DNA of 64,000 nucleotides from Rhizobium oryzicola (GTDB lineage Bacteria > Pseudomonadota > Alphaproteobacteria > Rhizobiales > Rhizobiaceae): contig NZ_JAUKWQ010000003.1 of NCBI RefSeq assembly GCF_030504645.1, positions 248,001 through 312,000 on the forward strand, read 5' to 3'. The notes under the pieces are model-generated. The model was not told where the DNA came from. It saw only the letters and a list, made by a program, of their open reading frames with translations, and made no database searches. This document shows, piece by piece, positions 53,397-62,791 of the stretch. The stretch's first letter is position 1. Every line of letters begins with the position of its first letter. A program made the position numbers and the translations under genes.

Positions 53397-54290
53397 TCAG
53401 ATACGGTAGAATTTTTCGGCATTGTCATGAAACAGCTTCATCCGGTCGGTATGCGGATAGCCGACGGTGATATTCTTGAATGCGTTGAAGATCGCATCGT
53501 ATGACGAGAACAGCTTGTCGACGGGGAAGTTGGACGCGAACATGCAGCGGTCGATGCCGAAGATCTCGATGGCGGCTTCGACGTAGGGACGGATGGACTC
53601 CGTCGTCCAGGTGAAGTCACCCATCCCAAGGCCGGAAATCTTGCAGGCGACGTTCTCGGCCTGTGCGAGCTTGCGCATCCCCGCGCGCCAACCCTTAAAG
53701 TGGTCGGGTCCGTCAACCTGCATGCCGGTATGGTTCAGGATGATCTGCGTGTCGGGGAAATCTCTTGCCAGCTCGTAGAACTCTTCCATCTGCCAATAAT
53801 AGAGCTGCAGATCGTAGGACAGATTACGCTTCGCCAGTTCCTTGAAGCCCCGCCGCCATTCCGGCGTCCGGCTTACTTCGGGCCTGTCGAGATAGGTCTT
53901 GGCGGGATCGGTATGATAATTCATCGATTGCCGGATGCCGCGGAAATTCCTGTATTCCATGTGTCCGTCAAGGAGATCGGCAACATCCGGCTTGCGGAAA
54001 TCCGCATAGCCTACGATGCCATGTGGGAAGCCGCGCAGATCCGCGATCCCCTGCAGCCACCGCGTTTCTCCCACAGGGTCCTTCGGATCGTACCCGACAT
54101 CGAGATGAACCGATTTGACAAGGTTCTGGTTTTTCGCGTCCTCCAGAAAATCGTCGATCAGATAATCAGAGATGATGGCGGAATAATCTCCGAAAGCCGA
54201 GGGCTTCGCGCCATCGCTCAGCCAGGGATAATAGTTGTTGGTGATGTCCCACAGATGATGGTGGGGGTCGATCAGCGGAATGTCAGTCAT
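53397..54290 (-). CDS. Amidohydrolase-2 family protein, sugar-lactonase-like
   Basis: A 297-residue TIM-barrel metal-dependent hydrolase. The HxH metal motif is at the N-terminus (PLIDPHHHLWDI); further His residues lie in SVHLDVGYD, ILNHTGMQVDGP and the terminal FASNFPVDKLFSSYD. The family includes L-rhamnono/L-fucono-lactonases and related hydrolases. Its position after a sugar importer suggests opening of an aldonolactone. It is the last gene of the operon. Confidence 0.85.
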   Translation of the reverse strand: MTDIPLIDPHHHLWDITNNYYPWLSDGAKPSAFGDYSAIISDYLIDDFLEDAKNQNLVKSVHLDVGYDPKDPVGETRWLQGIADLRGFPHGIVGYADFRKPDVADLLDGHMEYRNFRGIRQSMNYHTDPAKTYLDRPEVSRTPEWRRGFKELAKRNLSYDLQLYYWQMEEFYELARDFPDTQIILNHTGMQVDGPDHFKGWRAGMRKLAQAENVACKISGLGMGDFTWTTESIRPYVEAAIEIFGIDRCMFASNFPVDKLFSSYDAIFNAFKNITVGYPHTDRMKLFHDNAEKFYRI

Positions 54291-54332
54291 CGGAAAACCA
54301 GTCGGATGGAGTTCACGGGATCAAGATGAAGA

Positions 54333-54360
54333 GGCCGGAGACGGATGCCCATCTCCGGCC
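54333..54360. terminator. Hairpin after the RbsB-like binding-protein gene
   Basis: GGCCGGAGA (54333-54341) pairs with TCTCCGGCC (54352-54360) across a 10-nt loop. It lies between the binding-protein stop and the amidohydrolase start within one operon. Confidence 0.55.
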
Positions 54361-54367
54361 AGTTTGA

Positions 54368-55330
54368 TCACTGCGGGAAGACGCGCGCAATAACCTTCTT
54401 GGCGGCATCCGAGTCGATATCGGCAGCCTTCACCAGCGGCATGACGAGCGCCATGTTCTGCGTGGTCTTTGCACCGGTCAGCGCATTGTAGACCTGCTGG
54501 GTCGCATCGATGCCCTGGCCAACGGCCTCCTGGAAGAAGATGCCCTGGATGGCGCCGTCTTTCAGCAGCTGGATCGTGGTCGGGCTGCCGTCTGCAACCG
54601 TGACGCCGACCTTGCCGGTCAGGCCGCGGGTGGCGAGAGCCTTGGCGGCACCACTGCCGGCCTGGTCATACATCCCATAGATCGCCTTGACATTCGGATG
54701 CGCGGTCAGGAGGTCATTGGCCTGCGTGACCGCCTCGTTGATCGTCAGGCCCTTGGTTTCGAGAATCTGCACCAGATCGCAGCCGTTAGCCGCGAATGCT
54801 TCCTTCGCGCCCTTTAGGTATTTCTGGGCGTTTTCACGGTCCTGCGGCAGCGACAGCATGCCGACTTCCTTGCCACCCCGCTCCTTGGCGAGTTCGCAGG
54901 TGTATTTGCCTTGGGCAAGGCCGGTCTCATAGTTGTTGGCAGTGACCGACGAGGTGAAATTCGTCTGGCCCGGCTGGGGGCCGATGCCGGCGAAGGCAAC
55001 CGGGATCTTGTTCTGAGCCAGGAAGCTCAGAAGCGGCGGCGTGGAGGTCGAGCTGACCGGGCCGATGACAACCGCGTTGACGCCGCGCGTGACGGCCACC
55101 CTTGCATTGTCCATCTGCTTGGCAGGCGAGTTTTCCGAGGTGTATTCGACATAATCCATGCCGAGTTCCTTGGCCTTCTGCTGAACACCGTGCGCCACCC
55201 ATTGCCAGTAGTCGATATCGAGCGACGGCGCGATATAGGCGACTGTGAACTTCTTGTCTGCGGCGTGGGCGCCCTGTGCGATCAGCACGCTGGCGGCTGC
55301 AGCCAAAATCGTCTTGACCAGTTTTTTCAT
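54368..55330 (-). CDS. Sugar ABC importer periplasmic binding protein, RbsB-like
   Basis: A 320-residue periplasmic-binding protein of the LacI/RbsB-like fold. A Sec signal spans residues 1-24 ([18 protein letters not shown]). Ligand-cleft regions include [20 protein letters not shown] and [21 protein letters not shown] 55330 has a perfect GGAGGAGG upstream, and the longer frame to 55798 is antisense-like sequence inside the permease gene. Ligand probably a pentose, hexose or polyol. Confidence 0.92.
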   Translation of the reverse strand: MKKLVKTILAAAASVLIAQGAHAADKKFTVAYIAPSLDIDYWQWVAHGVQQKAKELGMDYVEYTSENSPAKQMDNARVAVTRGVNAVVIGPVSSTSTPPLLSFLAQNKIPVAFAGIGPQPGQTNFTSSVTANNYETGLAQGKYTCELAKERGGKEVGMLSLPQDRENAQKYLKGAKEAFAANGCDLVQILETKGLTINEAVTQANDLLTAHPNVKAIYGMYDQAGSGAAKALATRGLTGKVGVTVADGSPTTIQLLKDGAIQGIFFQEAVGQGIDATQQVYNALTGAKTTQNMALVMPLVKAADIDSDAAKKVIARVFPQ

Positions 55331-55362
55331 AGTTCCTCCTCCTAGAGCGATATGATGCGTAT

Positions 55363-56355
55363 TTATTGATGGCTGAATCTGTCGATGAGAACCGCGACGA
55401 GAATTGCGAGCCCCGTCACCGAGCCTTGCCAGAAGCTGTTGATGCCGATGAGGTTGACGCCGTTCTGGATGATGGTGATCATCAGAGCGCCGAGCACGGC
55501 GCCGATGGCGGATCCGGTGCCTCCGGACAGGCTTGCGCCGCCGATCACAACGGCTGCAATGGCCTGCAACATCAGCGACGCCCCGGCCGTCGCCTCGGCA
55601 TTGAGGATATAGCTCACGGTCAGAAGCCCGGCGAAGGAAGCCATCGTGCCAGAGATGACATAGGCGGCAAAGCGGGTGCGCTTGACTGGAATGCCCAGCA
55701 GATAGGCGGCCACTGGCGAGCTGCCGATCGAATAGAACCAGCGACCTGCCGTGACCTTGCGCAGGACGAATTCCAGCACGATCGTGAAGATCAGGCAAAA
55801 CAACACGAAATTCGGCAGGCCGGGGATCATCTCTCCACTGTTCAGCAGCCAGTAATCCGGCGAATTGACGCCCAGCGACCGACCGTTGGTAACAATGAAG
55901 GCAAGTGAGGCGGCGACCGCATAGGTGATGAGCGTCACGACAAAGGGGGCCAGTCCGACCAGCGTGATGAGGATACCGTTGATGCTTCCGAAGATGACGC
56001 CGACGGCGAGGCCGGCAAGGCTCGACGTAACCTCATCGAAGCCATTTGCCATGGCAAGCGCCGTGACCATGCCGGTCAGCGAGAAGATCGATCCCACTGA
56101 GAGATCGATGCCGCCCGTGATGATGACGATGAGCACCCCGAGAGACATGATTACCAACGGCGCCGATGCCTGCAGGATATTGGAGAAATTGCCTGACGAC
56201 AGAGCGGCCGGGACAAAAATGCCGACGCCTACGAGGAGGACAACGCAGGCGGCGGCGATTGCCAGCTCCGATCGATAGACCGAGAAAATGGAGGGCATGC
56301 GCGGCGCGGATGCGTTGTCGCTTTTGGAAGTCATGTGCTGTACTTTCGTGTTCAT
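55363..56355 (-). CDS. Sugar ABC importer permease, RbsC-like
   Basis: A 330-residue permease of the BPD_transp_2 family with about 8-10 membrane segments. [20 protein letters not shown] and [19 protein letters not shown] are diagnostic. The start overlaps the stop of the ATPase gene (ATGA at 56352-56355), so translation is coupled. Confidence 0.92.
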   Translation of the reverse strand: MNTKVQHMTSKSDNASAPRMPSIFSVYRSELAIAAACVVLLVGVGIFVPAALSSGNFSNILQASAPLVIMSLGVLIVIITGGIDLSVGSIFSLTGMVTALAMANGFDEVTSSLAGLAVGVIFGSINGILITLVGLAPFVVTLITYAVAASLAFIVTNGRSLGVNSPDYWLLNSGEMIPGLPNFVLFCLIFTIVLEFVLRKVTAGRWFYSIGSSPVAAYLLGIPVKRTRFAAYVISGTMASFAGLLTVSYILNAEATAGASLMLQAIAAVVIGGASLSGGTGSAIGAVLGALMITIIQNGVNLIGINSFWQGSVTGLAILVAVLIDRFSHQ

Positions 56356-57815
56356 GCCGCCATTCCCGTGAGGTCAGCCAGTGCATCCTCGTTAAACCGG
56401 TCGGGCGGGAGGAGGCCCTTGGCATGCCCTTCGGTGTCGAAGGCCAGGATCTCATCGCAGAGTTCCAGCAATTCGACATTCTCCGTCGACCACCAGACGA
56501 CAGTCGTTCCCTGTTCGGCCATCGTCCGGATAAGCCCGTAGATATCCCGCTTGGTGCCGATATCCACGCCGCGCGTCGGCTCTTCGAAAACCACCAGTTT
56601 CAGCGGCATGGCCAACCAGCGGGCCACCAGCAGCTTTTGCTGATTGCCTCCCGAAAGTGTACCGGGAAGATCCCAGATCGATCCGGCCTTCAACTTCAAT
56701 CGCTGGACAAGCTCCATGCACTCGTTGCGCTCCTCGCCGTGCACCCAATAGCGGCGTTCGCGAATGCGGCGGGAAGCCAGAACGTTGTCAACGATGGGCA
56801 GTTGCGCAAGAACGCCTTTCGTGTGCCGGTCGCCGGAGACGTAGCCGATGCCAAGATCAATGGCTTGTCGCGGCGATAACGGATGGCTCGGCCATCCCTC
56901 TGCCGCGATGCTCCATCGGCTGGCGCGGCCCGTGCCGTTGAGAAGTGCGATCAGCTGCGAGGGACCTGCGGGCGCACCGGCCAGCCCAAGAATCTGGCCC
57001 TTGCGCACAAGCACATCGCCGGTCGGCCCCTTGAGCATGATGCTACCTTCCGCAGTTGTGATATTGCGTCTCTTGCGCTGCTCATCGCGATGTGCCGGCT
57101 GGCCCATCTGATGGACGATTTCACTGTCTGTGAGTGTCGAAAGCGGCGCAGCATCGACTGCGGTGAGACCATCGCGGATGATGGTGCAGACATCGCAAAG
57201 CTGCCGGATTTCCTTCATGCGGTGCGAAACGAAAACGATGCCGATGTTCTTCTCGCGAACCAGTCGGCGCAGCACGAGGAACAGTCGCTCCGTCTCGCCG
57301 GCGGTCAGGTTTGCTGTCGGCTCGTCAAGCAGCAGAACTTCGGCGCCCGTCGAAAGTGCGCGTGCGATCTCGACAATCTGCCCCTCGTGCATCGACAGCT
57401 CGGAAGCTTTCAGATGAAGGTCGCGCGCAGCCAGTTGCGGGTCGATCAGAGACAGCGCCGCATGGGCAATCTCAGCCTGTTGTCGGGGCCGTACAATCGA
57501 TCGGCCGGATGCGGCATGCACGAGCGCGATATTCTCGGCCACAGACAGATCGGGAAGAAGCGCCAGTTCCTGATGGACCACGGCGATTTTGGGTTCAGCT
57601 GCATTGCTGGAGGAAAATGTGATCTCGCCATCATCCTTGCGAATACCGCCTGTGATGATGCGGATCATCGTGCTTTTTCCGGCGCCATTCCCGCCGAGAA
57701 GGGCGTGGATCTGACCGGATCTGACCGTAAAGTTCAGCCCGCGAAGGACTTTGGTGACGCCAAAACTCTTGTGCAGATTTTTGACGGAAATCAATTCTAT
57801 ATCAGGCGGCGACAT
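56352..57815 (-). CDS. Sugar ABC importer ATPase, RbsA-like (two domains)
   Basis: A 487-residue double ATPase. The first domain has Walker A LGGNGAGKSTMIRI and a signature-equivalent LSMHEGQIVEIARAL. The second has a degenerate Walker A (LAGAPAGPSQLIALL) and the signature LSGGNQQKLLVARWL, the usual asymmetry of this class. It is the first gene of ATPase-permease-binding protein-amidohydrolase, controlled by the region 57816-58321. Confidence 0.92.
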   Translation of the reverse strand: MSPPDIELISVKNLHKSFGVTKVLRGLNFTVRSGQIHALLGGNGAGKSTMIRIITGGIRKDDGEITFSSSNAAEPKIAVVHQELALLPDLSVAENIALVHAASGRSIVRPRQQAEIAHAALSLIDPQLAARDLHLKASELSMHEGQIVEIARALSTGAEVLLLDEPTANLTAGETERLFLVLRRLVREKNIGIVFVSHRMKEIRQLCDVCTIIRDGLTAVDAAPLSTLTDSEIVHQMGQPAHRDEQRKRRNITTAEGSIMLKGPTGDVLVRKGQILGLAGAPAGPSQLIALLNGTGRASRWSIAAEGWPSHPLSPRQAIDLGIGYVSGDRHTKGVLAQLPIVDNVLASRRIRERRYWVHGEERNECMELVQRLKLKAGSIWDLPGTLSGGNQQKLLVARWLAMPLKLVVFEEPTRGVDIGTKRDIYGLIRTMAEQGTTVVWWSTENVELLELCDEILAFDTEGHAKGLLPPDRFNEDALADLTGMAA

Positions 57816-58321
57816 GCGAAACCCGCCAACCCAAGGGGATGCTTTTCACGCATCGATATCTGCAAAACTCGCTCGTCATGTTCCAACTCCTCCCAAAATC
57901 AAATTTAGAGAAGGGCCTTCATGCCGGAAAGTTACTAAAGTTAAAGATGTGTTTAGTCTGACTAAAGACCTCGCTGGGCTAACTTATCCGGCGGCCTGAT
58001 GTGTCGGTCTGCATGCGCGGTCTCATTGGCCTCTCGGAGGATCTTGATATCCTGATATCGCGTTACGCGAATGATCCTGACAGTATACCAGGACTTCTCA
58101 ATAAGACCGGGAAGACGATCCTGCCTGGCAGGATTTCATGCGGCCACATCCCCAGTTCCTGAGACGGCACCGTGAGAGATACTTCAATCAGTGAGCACCA
58201 GGGCAAGTCTTGCGCTGTAGCTTCATCCTGAACGGGTCTATTTCGGTCCGCTGGCACCTATAGTCGTAAATCATCCCGGTCGACACTCGAGCGGGTCACC
58301 GGTGGATGCGCTTTCTCGATG
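57816..58321. promoter_or_regulatory. Intergenic region with candidate operators and palindromes
   Basis: About 500 bp without a supportable gene. It holds the importer promoter with the operator candidate at 57952-57966, plus a palindrome-rich stretch: GATATC twice (58046-58051, 58054-58059), CGCGTTACGCG (58058-58068), and ATCCTGCC-T-GGCAGGAT (58118-58134). Short frames on both strands have no recognisable product. Confidence 0.55.
57952..57966. promoter_or_regulatory. Candidate repressor operator TTTAGTC-T-GACTAAA
   Basis: A perfect 7+7 bp palindrome about 140 bp upstream of the importer ATPase start. A further ACTAAA half-site at 57934-57939 sits 18 bp away. TTTAGT/ACTAAA half-sites resemble operators of ROK-type sugar repressors, but no such regulator is in the window. 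Confidence 0.5.
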
Positions 58322-59050
58322 CTACCTCTTGTTGCGGTGGGCACGAACCACATCCGAGAGAAATCGAGCCAGATCGTGGGTCACATGGTTAATGTAGCCG
58401 GGGTTGACGTCTGATGAGGGCCTGCCCCGCTTGGCCTCACCGACAGTTGCGGATTTGACCAGAACAGTCTTTGCGCCGAGGGTAAAGGGAATTTCGAGAT
58501 TACGGGGGACATCCTCGAACATCGCCGCCTTCTTAGGATCCGCCCCCATATGGGCGAAGAGGCGTTCATAGGGCGCACGATGGGGTTTGGGATCGAGATC
58601 GGCCCAGACGATGTCGAAGATGTTGTGGAAGAGGTCGGTAATGCCGAGGCGCGCCAGCACATTCTCGGCGTGGCTGACGGTTCCATTGGTGTAGATGACA
58701 CGCTTACCGGGCAGAGACCTGATGGCTTCGGCAAGCTGGATATCCGGCACCAGCATGGCATGGTCGATATCGTGGACATAGGTGAGGAAGTGGTTCGGAT
58801 CGATTCCGTGTTCGATCATCAGGCCGTTGAGGGCGGTGCCGTGAACAGCTTCGAAACGCTCATAAAGCACGGCAGCTCCGGTATGATCCGTATCCAGCAG
58901 GTCGCAGATATAGTCATAGGTCCTGTGTCTCATCTGGATCATCAGATTCAGTTCCTGCGGATAAAGGGTGTTGTCGAGGTCGAAGATCCAGACGTCGACA
59001 TGTTCGAAATCTGCAGCAAGGTCTGCTGTCTCGGCGAGGAGTGGGTGCAT
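58322..59050 (-). CDS. HAD-family pyrimidine 5'-nucleotidase-like phosphatase
   Basis: A 242-residue HAD hydrolase. The nucleophile Asp is in VWIFDLDNTLYP, motif II in VIYTNGTVSHAEN, and the acidic end motif in AMFEDVPRNLEIP. The Sdt1/pyrimidine 5'-nucleotidase branch has this ordering with DNTLYP. It stands 56 bp from the convergent-free GNAT gene on the same strand. Likely cytoplasmic dephosphorylation of a nucleotide or sugar phosphate. Confidence 0.87.
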   Translation of the reverse strand: MHPLLAETADLAADFEHVDVWIFDLDNTLYPQELNLMIQMRHRTYDYICDLLDTDHTGAAVLYERFEAVHGTALNGLMIEHGIDPNHFLTYVHDIDHAMLVPDIQLAEAIRSLPGKRVIYTNGTVSHAENVLARLGITDLFHNIFDIVWADLDPKPHRAPYERLFAHMGADPKKAAMFEDVPRNLEIPFTLGAKTVLVKSATVGEAKRGRPSSDVNPGYINHVTHDLARFLSDVVRAHRNKR

Positions 59051-59105
59051 TGACTTCTCCAGAGACGGGCGGGACCGGCGAGTCCGCGCGATCGTCCGAC
59101 AGGGG

Positions 59106-59630
59106 TTAAACGGTAAGATCTTGGGAGCTTCGGGCCGATCCCCGCGCTTGCAGCCATTCAGCCCGCAGCAGCGACATCAGCAGCAGATCAGCACGGCGAC
59201 CGTCGGGAAACCGCAACGCACTGCGCATCAGGCCTTCCTCGACGAAGCCGATCTTGGAATAGACGTGACGGGCGATATCATTGTCGGGCAGAACGTCGAG
59301 CCACAGCCGTTCCATGTGCGGATCCGCAAACACCAGATCGGTCAGAGCAAGGAGGAATCGGGTGCCAAGGCCCTTTCCGGACTGACGGACCGCGATACGG
59401 TTGAGATTGGCGATGCCCTTGCCATTATCCTCCTGTTTGATGACGGCAAAGCCGACAGCGCCCGTCGCAAGTTCGCCGATCACATATCTATAGTGCGGCA
59501 GGCTCATCTTGTGACGATGAACAGCCACATCATGGGCGCCGACAAGCTCGGGATAACCCGGCAGCCGCTCGATCGCCATGATGAGATCGATATCGGCATC
59601 ATCGGCCATGCGAAGGGAAAGACTATTCAA
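59106..59630 (-). CDS. GNAT-family N-acetyltransferase
   Basis: A 174-residue single-domain acetyltransferase. The acetyl-CoA loop is in RIAVRQSGKGLGTRFLLAL, and RHVYSKIGFVEEGLMR is the usual C-terminal motif. It overlaps the TetR gene by 4 bp (59627-59630), so both are translated from one message and the GNAT may be under TetR autoregulation. Acceptor unknown. Confidence 0.87.
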   Translation of the reverse strand: MNSLSLRMADDADIDLIMAIERLPGYPELVGAHDVAVHRHKMSLPHYRYVIGELATGAVGFAVIKQEDNGKGIANLNRIAVRQSGKGLGTRFLLALTDLVFADPHMERLWLDVLPDNDIARHVYSKIGFVEEGLMRSALRFPDGRRADLLLMSLLRAEWLQARGSARSSQDLTV

Positions 59631-60373
59631 TCTGGCAGTTCCTGCGAGCGGTCTTTATGGGAGGGAAGCGCGGTCGGCGATGCGGCGTCATCGACCGGTC
59701 TGGCGAGGACCATTGCAAGGATTGTTTCGATGTTGAAAGCCAGACGTGCGTCGAGCGCTTCACGCGTCATTAGCTTACGTTGATAGACATGTGAGCTGGT
59801 TGCGTGATTCATGAGATAATAATAGCAGATCGCATTCTTCGTCAGGCACAGCTGGACCGGATCGATATCAGGCCGAAACGTGCCATCCGCCACACCGCGG
59901 GCGAGAATGTCCTCAGTCAGAAACTGCGACTTGTCCGACCCCTCCCGCAGCACTTTTGACGAACGGAAATGCCGCGCGCCAAGCATGTTTTCTTCATTGA
60001 GAAGCTTGGTGAATTCGGGATGCGCCATGTAATAGCGCCAGACGAAGGTGACGAGGGCGACGAGGGCATCGCGCGGCGGCATATTCTGGAGGTTGAGGTT
60101 CGCTTCGGCCTCCCATATGTCGGTATAGACCTTTTCGAAAACAGCCTGAAACAACTGCTCCTTGTTCCCAAAATACTGATAGAGCATGCGTTTGCCGATC
60201 TGCGCCTTGGCAGCGATTTCATCGACCCGCGCGCCGGCAAAGCCCTTAGTCGAGAACTCCGCGACAGCCGCCTCTAGGATCCGCGACCGGGACAGATCCG
60301 GCCGCCGCGGATGACGGCTGGTGCGGCCTTCCGCTGTCTCCAAAGTCGCCGTTGGCTTGACATCCTCTTCCAT
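59627..60373 (-). CDS. TetR/AcrR-family regulator
   Basis: A 248-residue regulator. The HTH lies near residues 25-70 (RILEAAVAEFSTKGFAGARV, IAAKAQIGKRMLYQYFGNKE). The long C-terminal ligand domain with a tail (to residue 248) resembles TetR proteins with a TetR_C-type helical bundle. It is divergent from the Ugp-type importer with an operator-like repeat at 60516-60531, so it probably controls that operon and itself. Confidence 0.9.
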   Translation of the reverse strand: MEEDVKPTATLETAEGRTSRHPRRPDLSRSRILEAAVAEFSTKGFAGARVDEIAAKAQIGKRMLYQYFGNKEQLFQAVFEKVYTDIWEAEANLNLQNMPPRDALVALVTFVWRYYMAHPEFTKLLNEENMLGARHFRSSKVLREGSDKSQFLTEDILARGVADGTFRPDIDPVQLCLTKNAICYYYLMNHATSSHVYQRKLMTREALDARLAFNIETILAMVLARPVDDAASPTALPSHKDRSQELPD

Positions 60374-60690
60374 CAGGCGTCGCTCCCCTTCCGCTCATAC
60401 CCTCGCCACAAGCGACGAGTTTTGCCGATGCCAGAGACGGCCTTGAACGGCCCGATTGTTTCTGCCGTTTTCCGTTGCACTTCAACCATTTGCCGGCGCC
60501 TCCCAGTACAGCGTTGTAACTATTCAGTCACTTATATCATCTAAGTACCTGTAATCAATATAATATTTTTCGAGAAATTTTCTGGGCCGTCATCAAGCTG
60601 TCAAGCACGAGGTCTATAGGCTGCCCGGTCGCCTGCTCCCGGCAATGGGCTCTCGCGATCATTTGGAAGCAATCCGGAGTGGTGCAACCC
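60374..60690. promoter_or_regulatory. Divergent region between tetR and the Ugp-type operon
   Basis: About 315 bp holding both promoters and the inverted repeat at 60516-60531. The stretch from about 60515 to 60575 is notably AT-rich. No gene is supported. Confidence 0.6.
60516..60531. promoter_or_regulatory. Candidate TetR operator GTAACT-ATTC-AGTCAC
   Basis: GTAACT (60516-60521) and AGTCAC (60526-60531) form a near-perfect inverted repeat with one mismatch and a 4-bp centre. Its position between tetR and the importer fits an operator for both. Confidence 0.6.
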
Positions 60691-61890
60691 ATGCATGGCA
60701 AGGACATCAGGATCGCCGGCCTCAGGAAAGATTTCGGCGCCACCAGCGTTCTGAAGGGCATTGATCTTGATGTGCGGCAAGGTGAATTTCTCACACTGCT
60801 TGGGCCGTCTGGATGTGGCAAGTCAACCTTGTTGCGCTTGATTGCGGGCTTTGACATCCCGACCTCGGGAACGCTTGAGATCGGCGGTCGCGATGTTACT
60901 TATCTGGTGCCCAAGCAGCGCCAGATTGCGATGGTGTTCCAGTCCTACGCGCTGTATCCGCACATGAGCGCCGGGAGAAACATTTCCATTCCGCTCGAGA
61001 TGCAGCGGCTGTCATTCTCTCAGCGCCTTCCCGGTGCTGGCTTTCTGTCAAGCAAGGTTAGACGGATCCGTGAGGATATCGCCGCCGATGTGGCGCGGGT
61101 CGCGGACCAACTCGGGCTCGAAAGCCTGCTGGATCGAAAGCCGGCGCAGTTGTCGGGCGGTCAGCGGCAGCGAGTGGCTATTGGCAGGGCGCTTGTGCGC
61201 AATCCTTCCGTATTCCTTATGGATGAGCCGCTGTCCAATCTCGACGCCAAGCTTCGCAATCAGCTCCGTGAGGAAATTGCCGATCTCCACCGTCGCACAG
61301 GCATCACATTTGTTTTCGTCACGCATGACCAAAAGGAAGCGATGGCTCTGTCTGACCGGATCGCACTCATGCAAGGCGGCCAGATCGTTCAATGTGGCAC
61401 CCCCGGCGAACTTTACGGTGCGCCGGCGCTTCTCTCCGTGGCACGGTTCGTCGGATCGGCGCCGATCAATGAAATACCTGTCACCGTCGGCAACGGGGAT
61501 CTCCGCGCCGGACAATTGCGCCTGGGCCTGCGTGCAGAAGGTGTGGCTGACGGCCAATTCATCCTGGCCTTACGCGCCGAGGCGCTGGAGGCCGTGCCGC
61601 ACGCGGACGAGACAGGGGTTCTGCGGCTGCCGGTCGCGCATGTGGAATATTCCGGATCGGAAATCATTGTGCGTTGCGGCGGACGTGAAATCGGCTCGGA
61701 GTGGATCCGCATCCAGATCCCGGCAGAACGTTACGAACAGCTGCGCAACAGCGGCAATCTGGGCGACACGATGACGTTTCGTGTACGCGCCCACGGCGTC
61801 CATCTTTTTGCGCTTTCAGGGGAAAGAATGCGTGTCTCCTTGGAGAACAACGCCGAAAAAAATGGGGTGCGCCATGCCGTCAGCGTCTAG
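60691..61890 (+). CDS. ABC importer ATPase, UgpC/MsmK-like
   Basis: A 399-residue ATPase of the CUT1 class. Walker A is LLGPSGCGKSTLLRL, signature LSGGQRQRVAIGRAL and Walker B VFLMDEPLSNLD; a C-terminal TOBE-type regulatory domain follows (about 240-399). ATG 60691 is preferred to GTG 60679 because GGAG then has usable spacing. It heads the ATPase-permease-permease-binding protein operon, whereas ugpBAEC usually places the ATPase last. Ligand may be a sugar or glycerol-3-phosphate-like compound. Confidence 0.9.
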   Translation: MHGKDIRIAGLRKDFGATSVLKGIDLDVRQGEFLTLLGPSGCGKSTLLRLIAGFDIPTSGTLEIGGRDVTYLVPKQRQIAMVFQSYALYPHMSAGRNISIPLEMQRLSFSQRLPGAGFLSSKVRRIREDIAADVARVADQLGLESLLDRKPAQLSGGQRQRVAIGRALVRNPSVFLMDEPLSNLDAKLRNQLREEIADLHRRTGITFVFVTHDQKEAMALSDRIALMQGGQIVQCGTPGELYGAPALLSVARFVGSAPINEIPVTVGNGDLRAGQLRLGLRAEGVADGQFILALRAEALEAVPHADETGVLRLPVAHVEYSGSEIIVRCGGREIGSEWIRIQIPAERYEQLRNSGNLGDTMTFRVRAHGVHLFALSGERMRVSLENNAEKNGVRHAVSV

Positions 61891-62791
61891 CGCGACCAAT
61901 CTTTCCTGCGGGCGCGCATTCCGCAGCCGCCATGAAGCGCTGGCCTACGGGTTCTCGGCTCCGGCCTTCCTGCTGCTGTGCGTCACGGTCATAGCGCCGA
62001 TTGTCGTCGTCGTTGCCATGAGCCTGACCGACTACCGCCTGGGACGGACAACATTCCAGTGGATCGGTCTCGGCAACTACGCAACAATGCTGTCCTCACC
62101 TTACTTCTGGCAGGCCCTGAGAAACAGCGCTGTCTATACCGCATTTGTCGTGCCCCTCTCGGTGTTCCTGGGCCTGTTCGTGGCGATCCTCATTCATCAT
62201 CGTACGAAATCCCGACGCTTTTACGAGATCGTCTACTTCCTGCCGGTCGCCAGCACGCTGACGGCGATGTCCATCGTCTGGAGCTATGTGCTGAACGGAC
62301 GCATCGGACCGCTCGCCAACGTGATGGCCTCCATCGGATTGCCCCGTCTGGACTTCTTCTCAGATGACAACCTGGCCCTGATCGGACTTGCCATTGTCGG
62401 AATTTGGCGGTTGGTCGGATATAACGTCGTGCTGTTCCTGGCGGGCCTTACCATGATCCCGGAAGAAGTTCAGGATGCAGCCTCCCTTGATGGCATCGAC
62501 ACCTTCTGGGATCGGCTGAGATACATGATCTGGCCGCTGCTGGCCCCCACGACGGTGCTGGTCTTCGTACTGAACTGCATTCAGGCTTTCCAGGTCTTCG
62601 ATACGGTCGCGGTTCTGACGAATGGTGGACCGCGCGGGACAACGAACATGCTGCTCTACGAAATCAATACCCAGTCCTTCGGTAGCCTGAAGATCGGCTA
62701 CGGGAGCGCCTTGACCGTGCTCTATCTCATCCTGATCGGTGCGTTCTCCATCGTTCAGGTCGCTCTTTCCGATAGAAAGGCGCGTCCCTGA
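61874..62791 (+). CDS. ABC importer permease, UgpA/MalF-like
   Basis: A 305-residue permease with about six membrane segments. FSAPAFLLLCVTVIAPIVVV opens the first, and the EAA motif lies in EEVQDAASLDGIDTFWDRL. ATG 61874 overlaps the end of the ATPase gene by 17 bp, a common coupling. The stop overlaps the next permease start (62789-62791). Confidence 0.9.
   Translation: MPSASSATNLSCGRAFRSRHEALAYGFSAPAFLLLCVTVIAPIVVVVAMSLTDYRLGRTTFQWIGLGNYATMLSSPYFWQALRNSAVYTAFVVPLSVFLGLFVAILIHHRTKSRRFYEIVYFLPVASTLTAMSIVWSYVLNGRIGPLANVMASIGLPRLDFFSDDNLALIGLAIVGIWRLVGYNVVLFLAGLTMIPEEVQDAASLDGIDTFWDRLRYMIWPLLAPTTVLVFVLNCIQAFQVFDTVAVLTNGGPRGTTNMLLYEINTQSFGSLKIGYGSALTVLYLILIGAFSIVQVALSDRKARP

Noticed and set aside
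58063..58257. Minus-strand frame of 64 codons upstream of the importer region
   Set aside because: No recognisable domain or ribosome-binding site, and it overlaps the palindrome-rich stretch.
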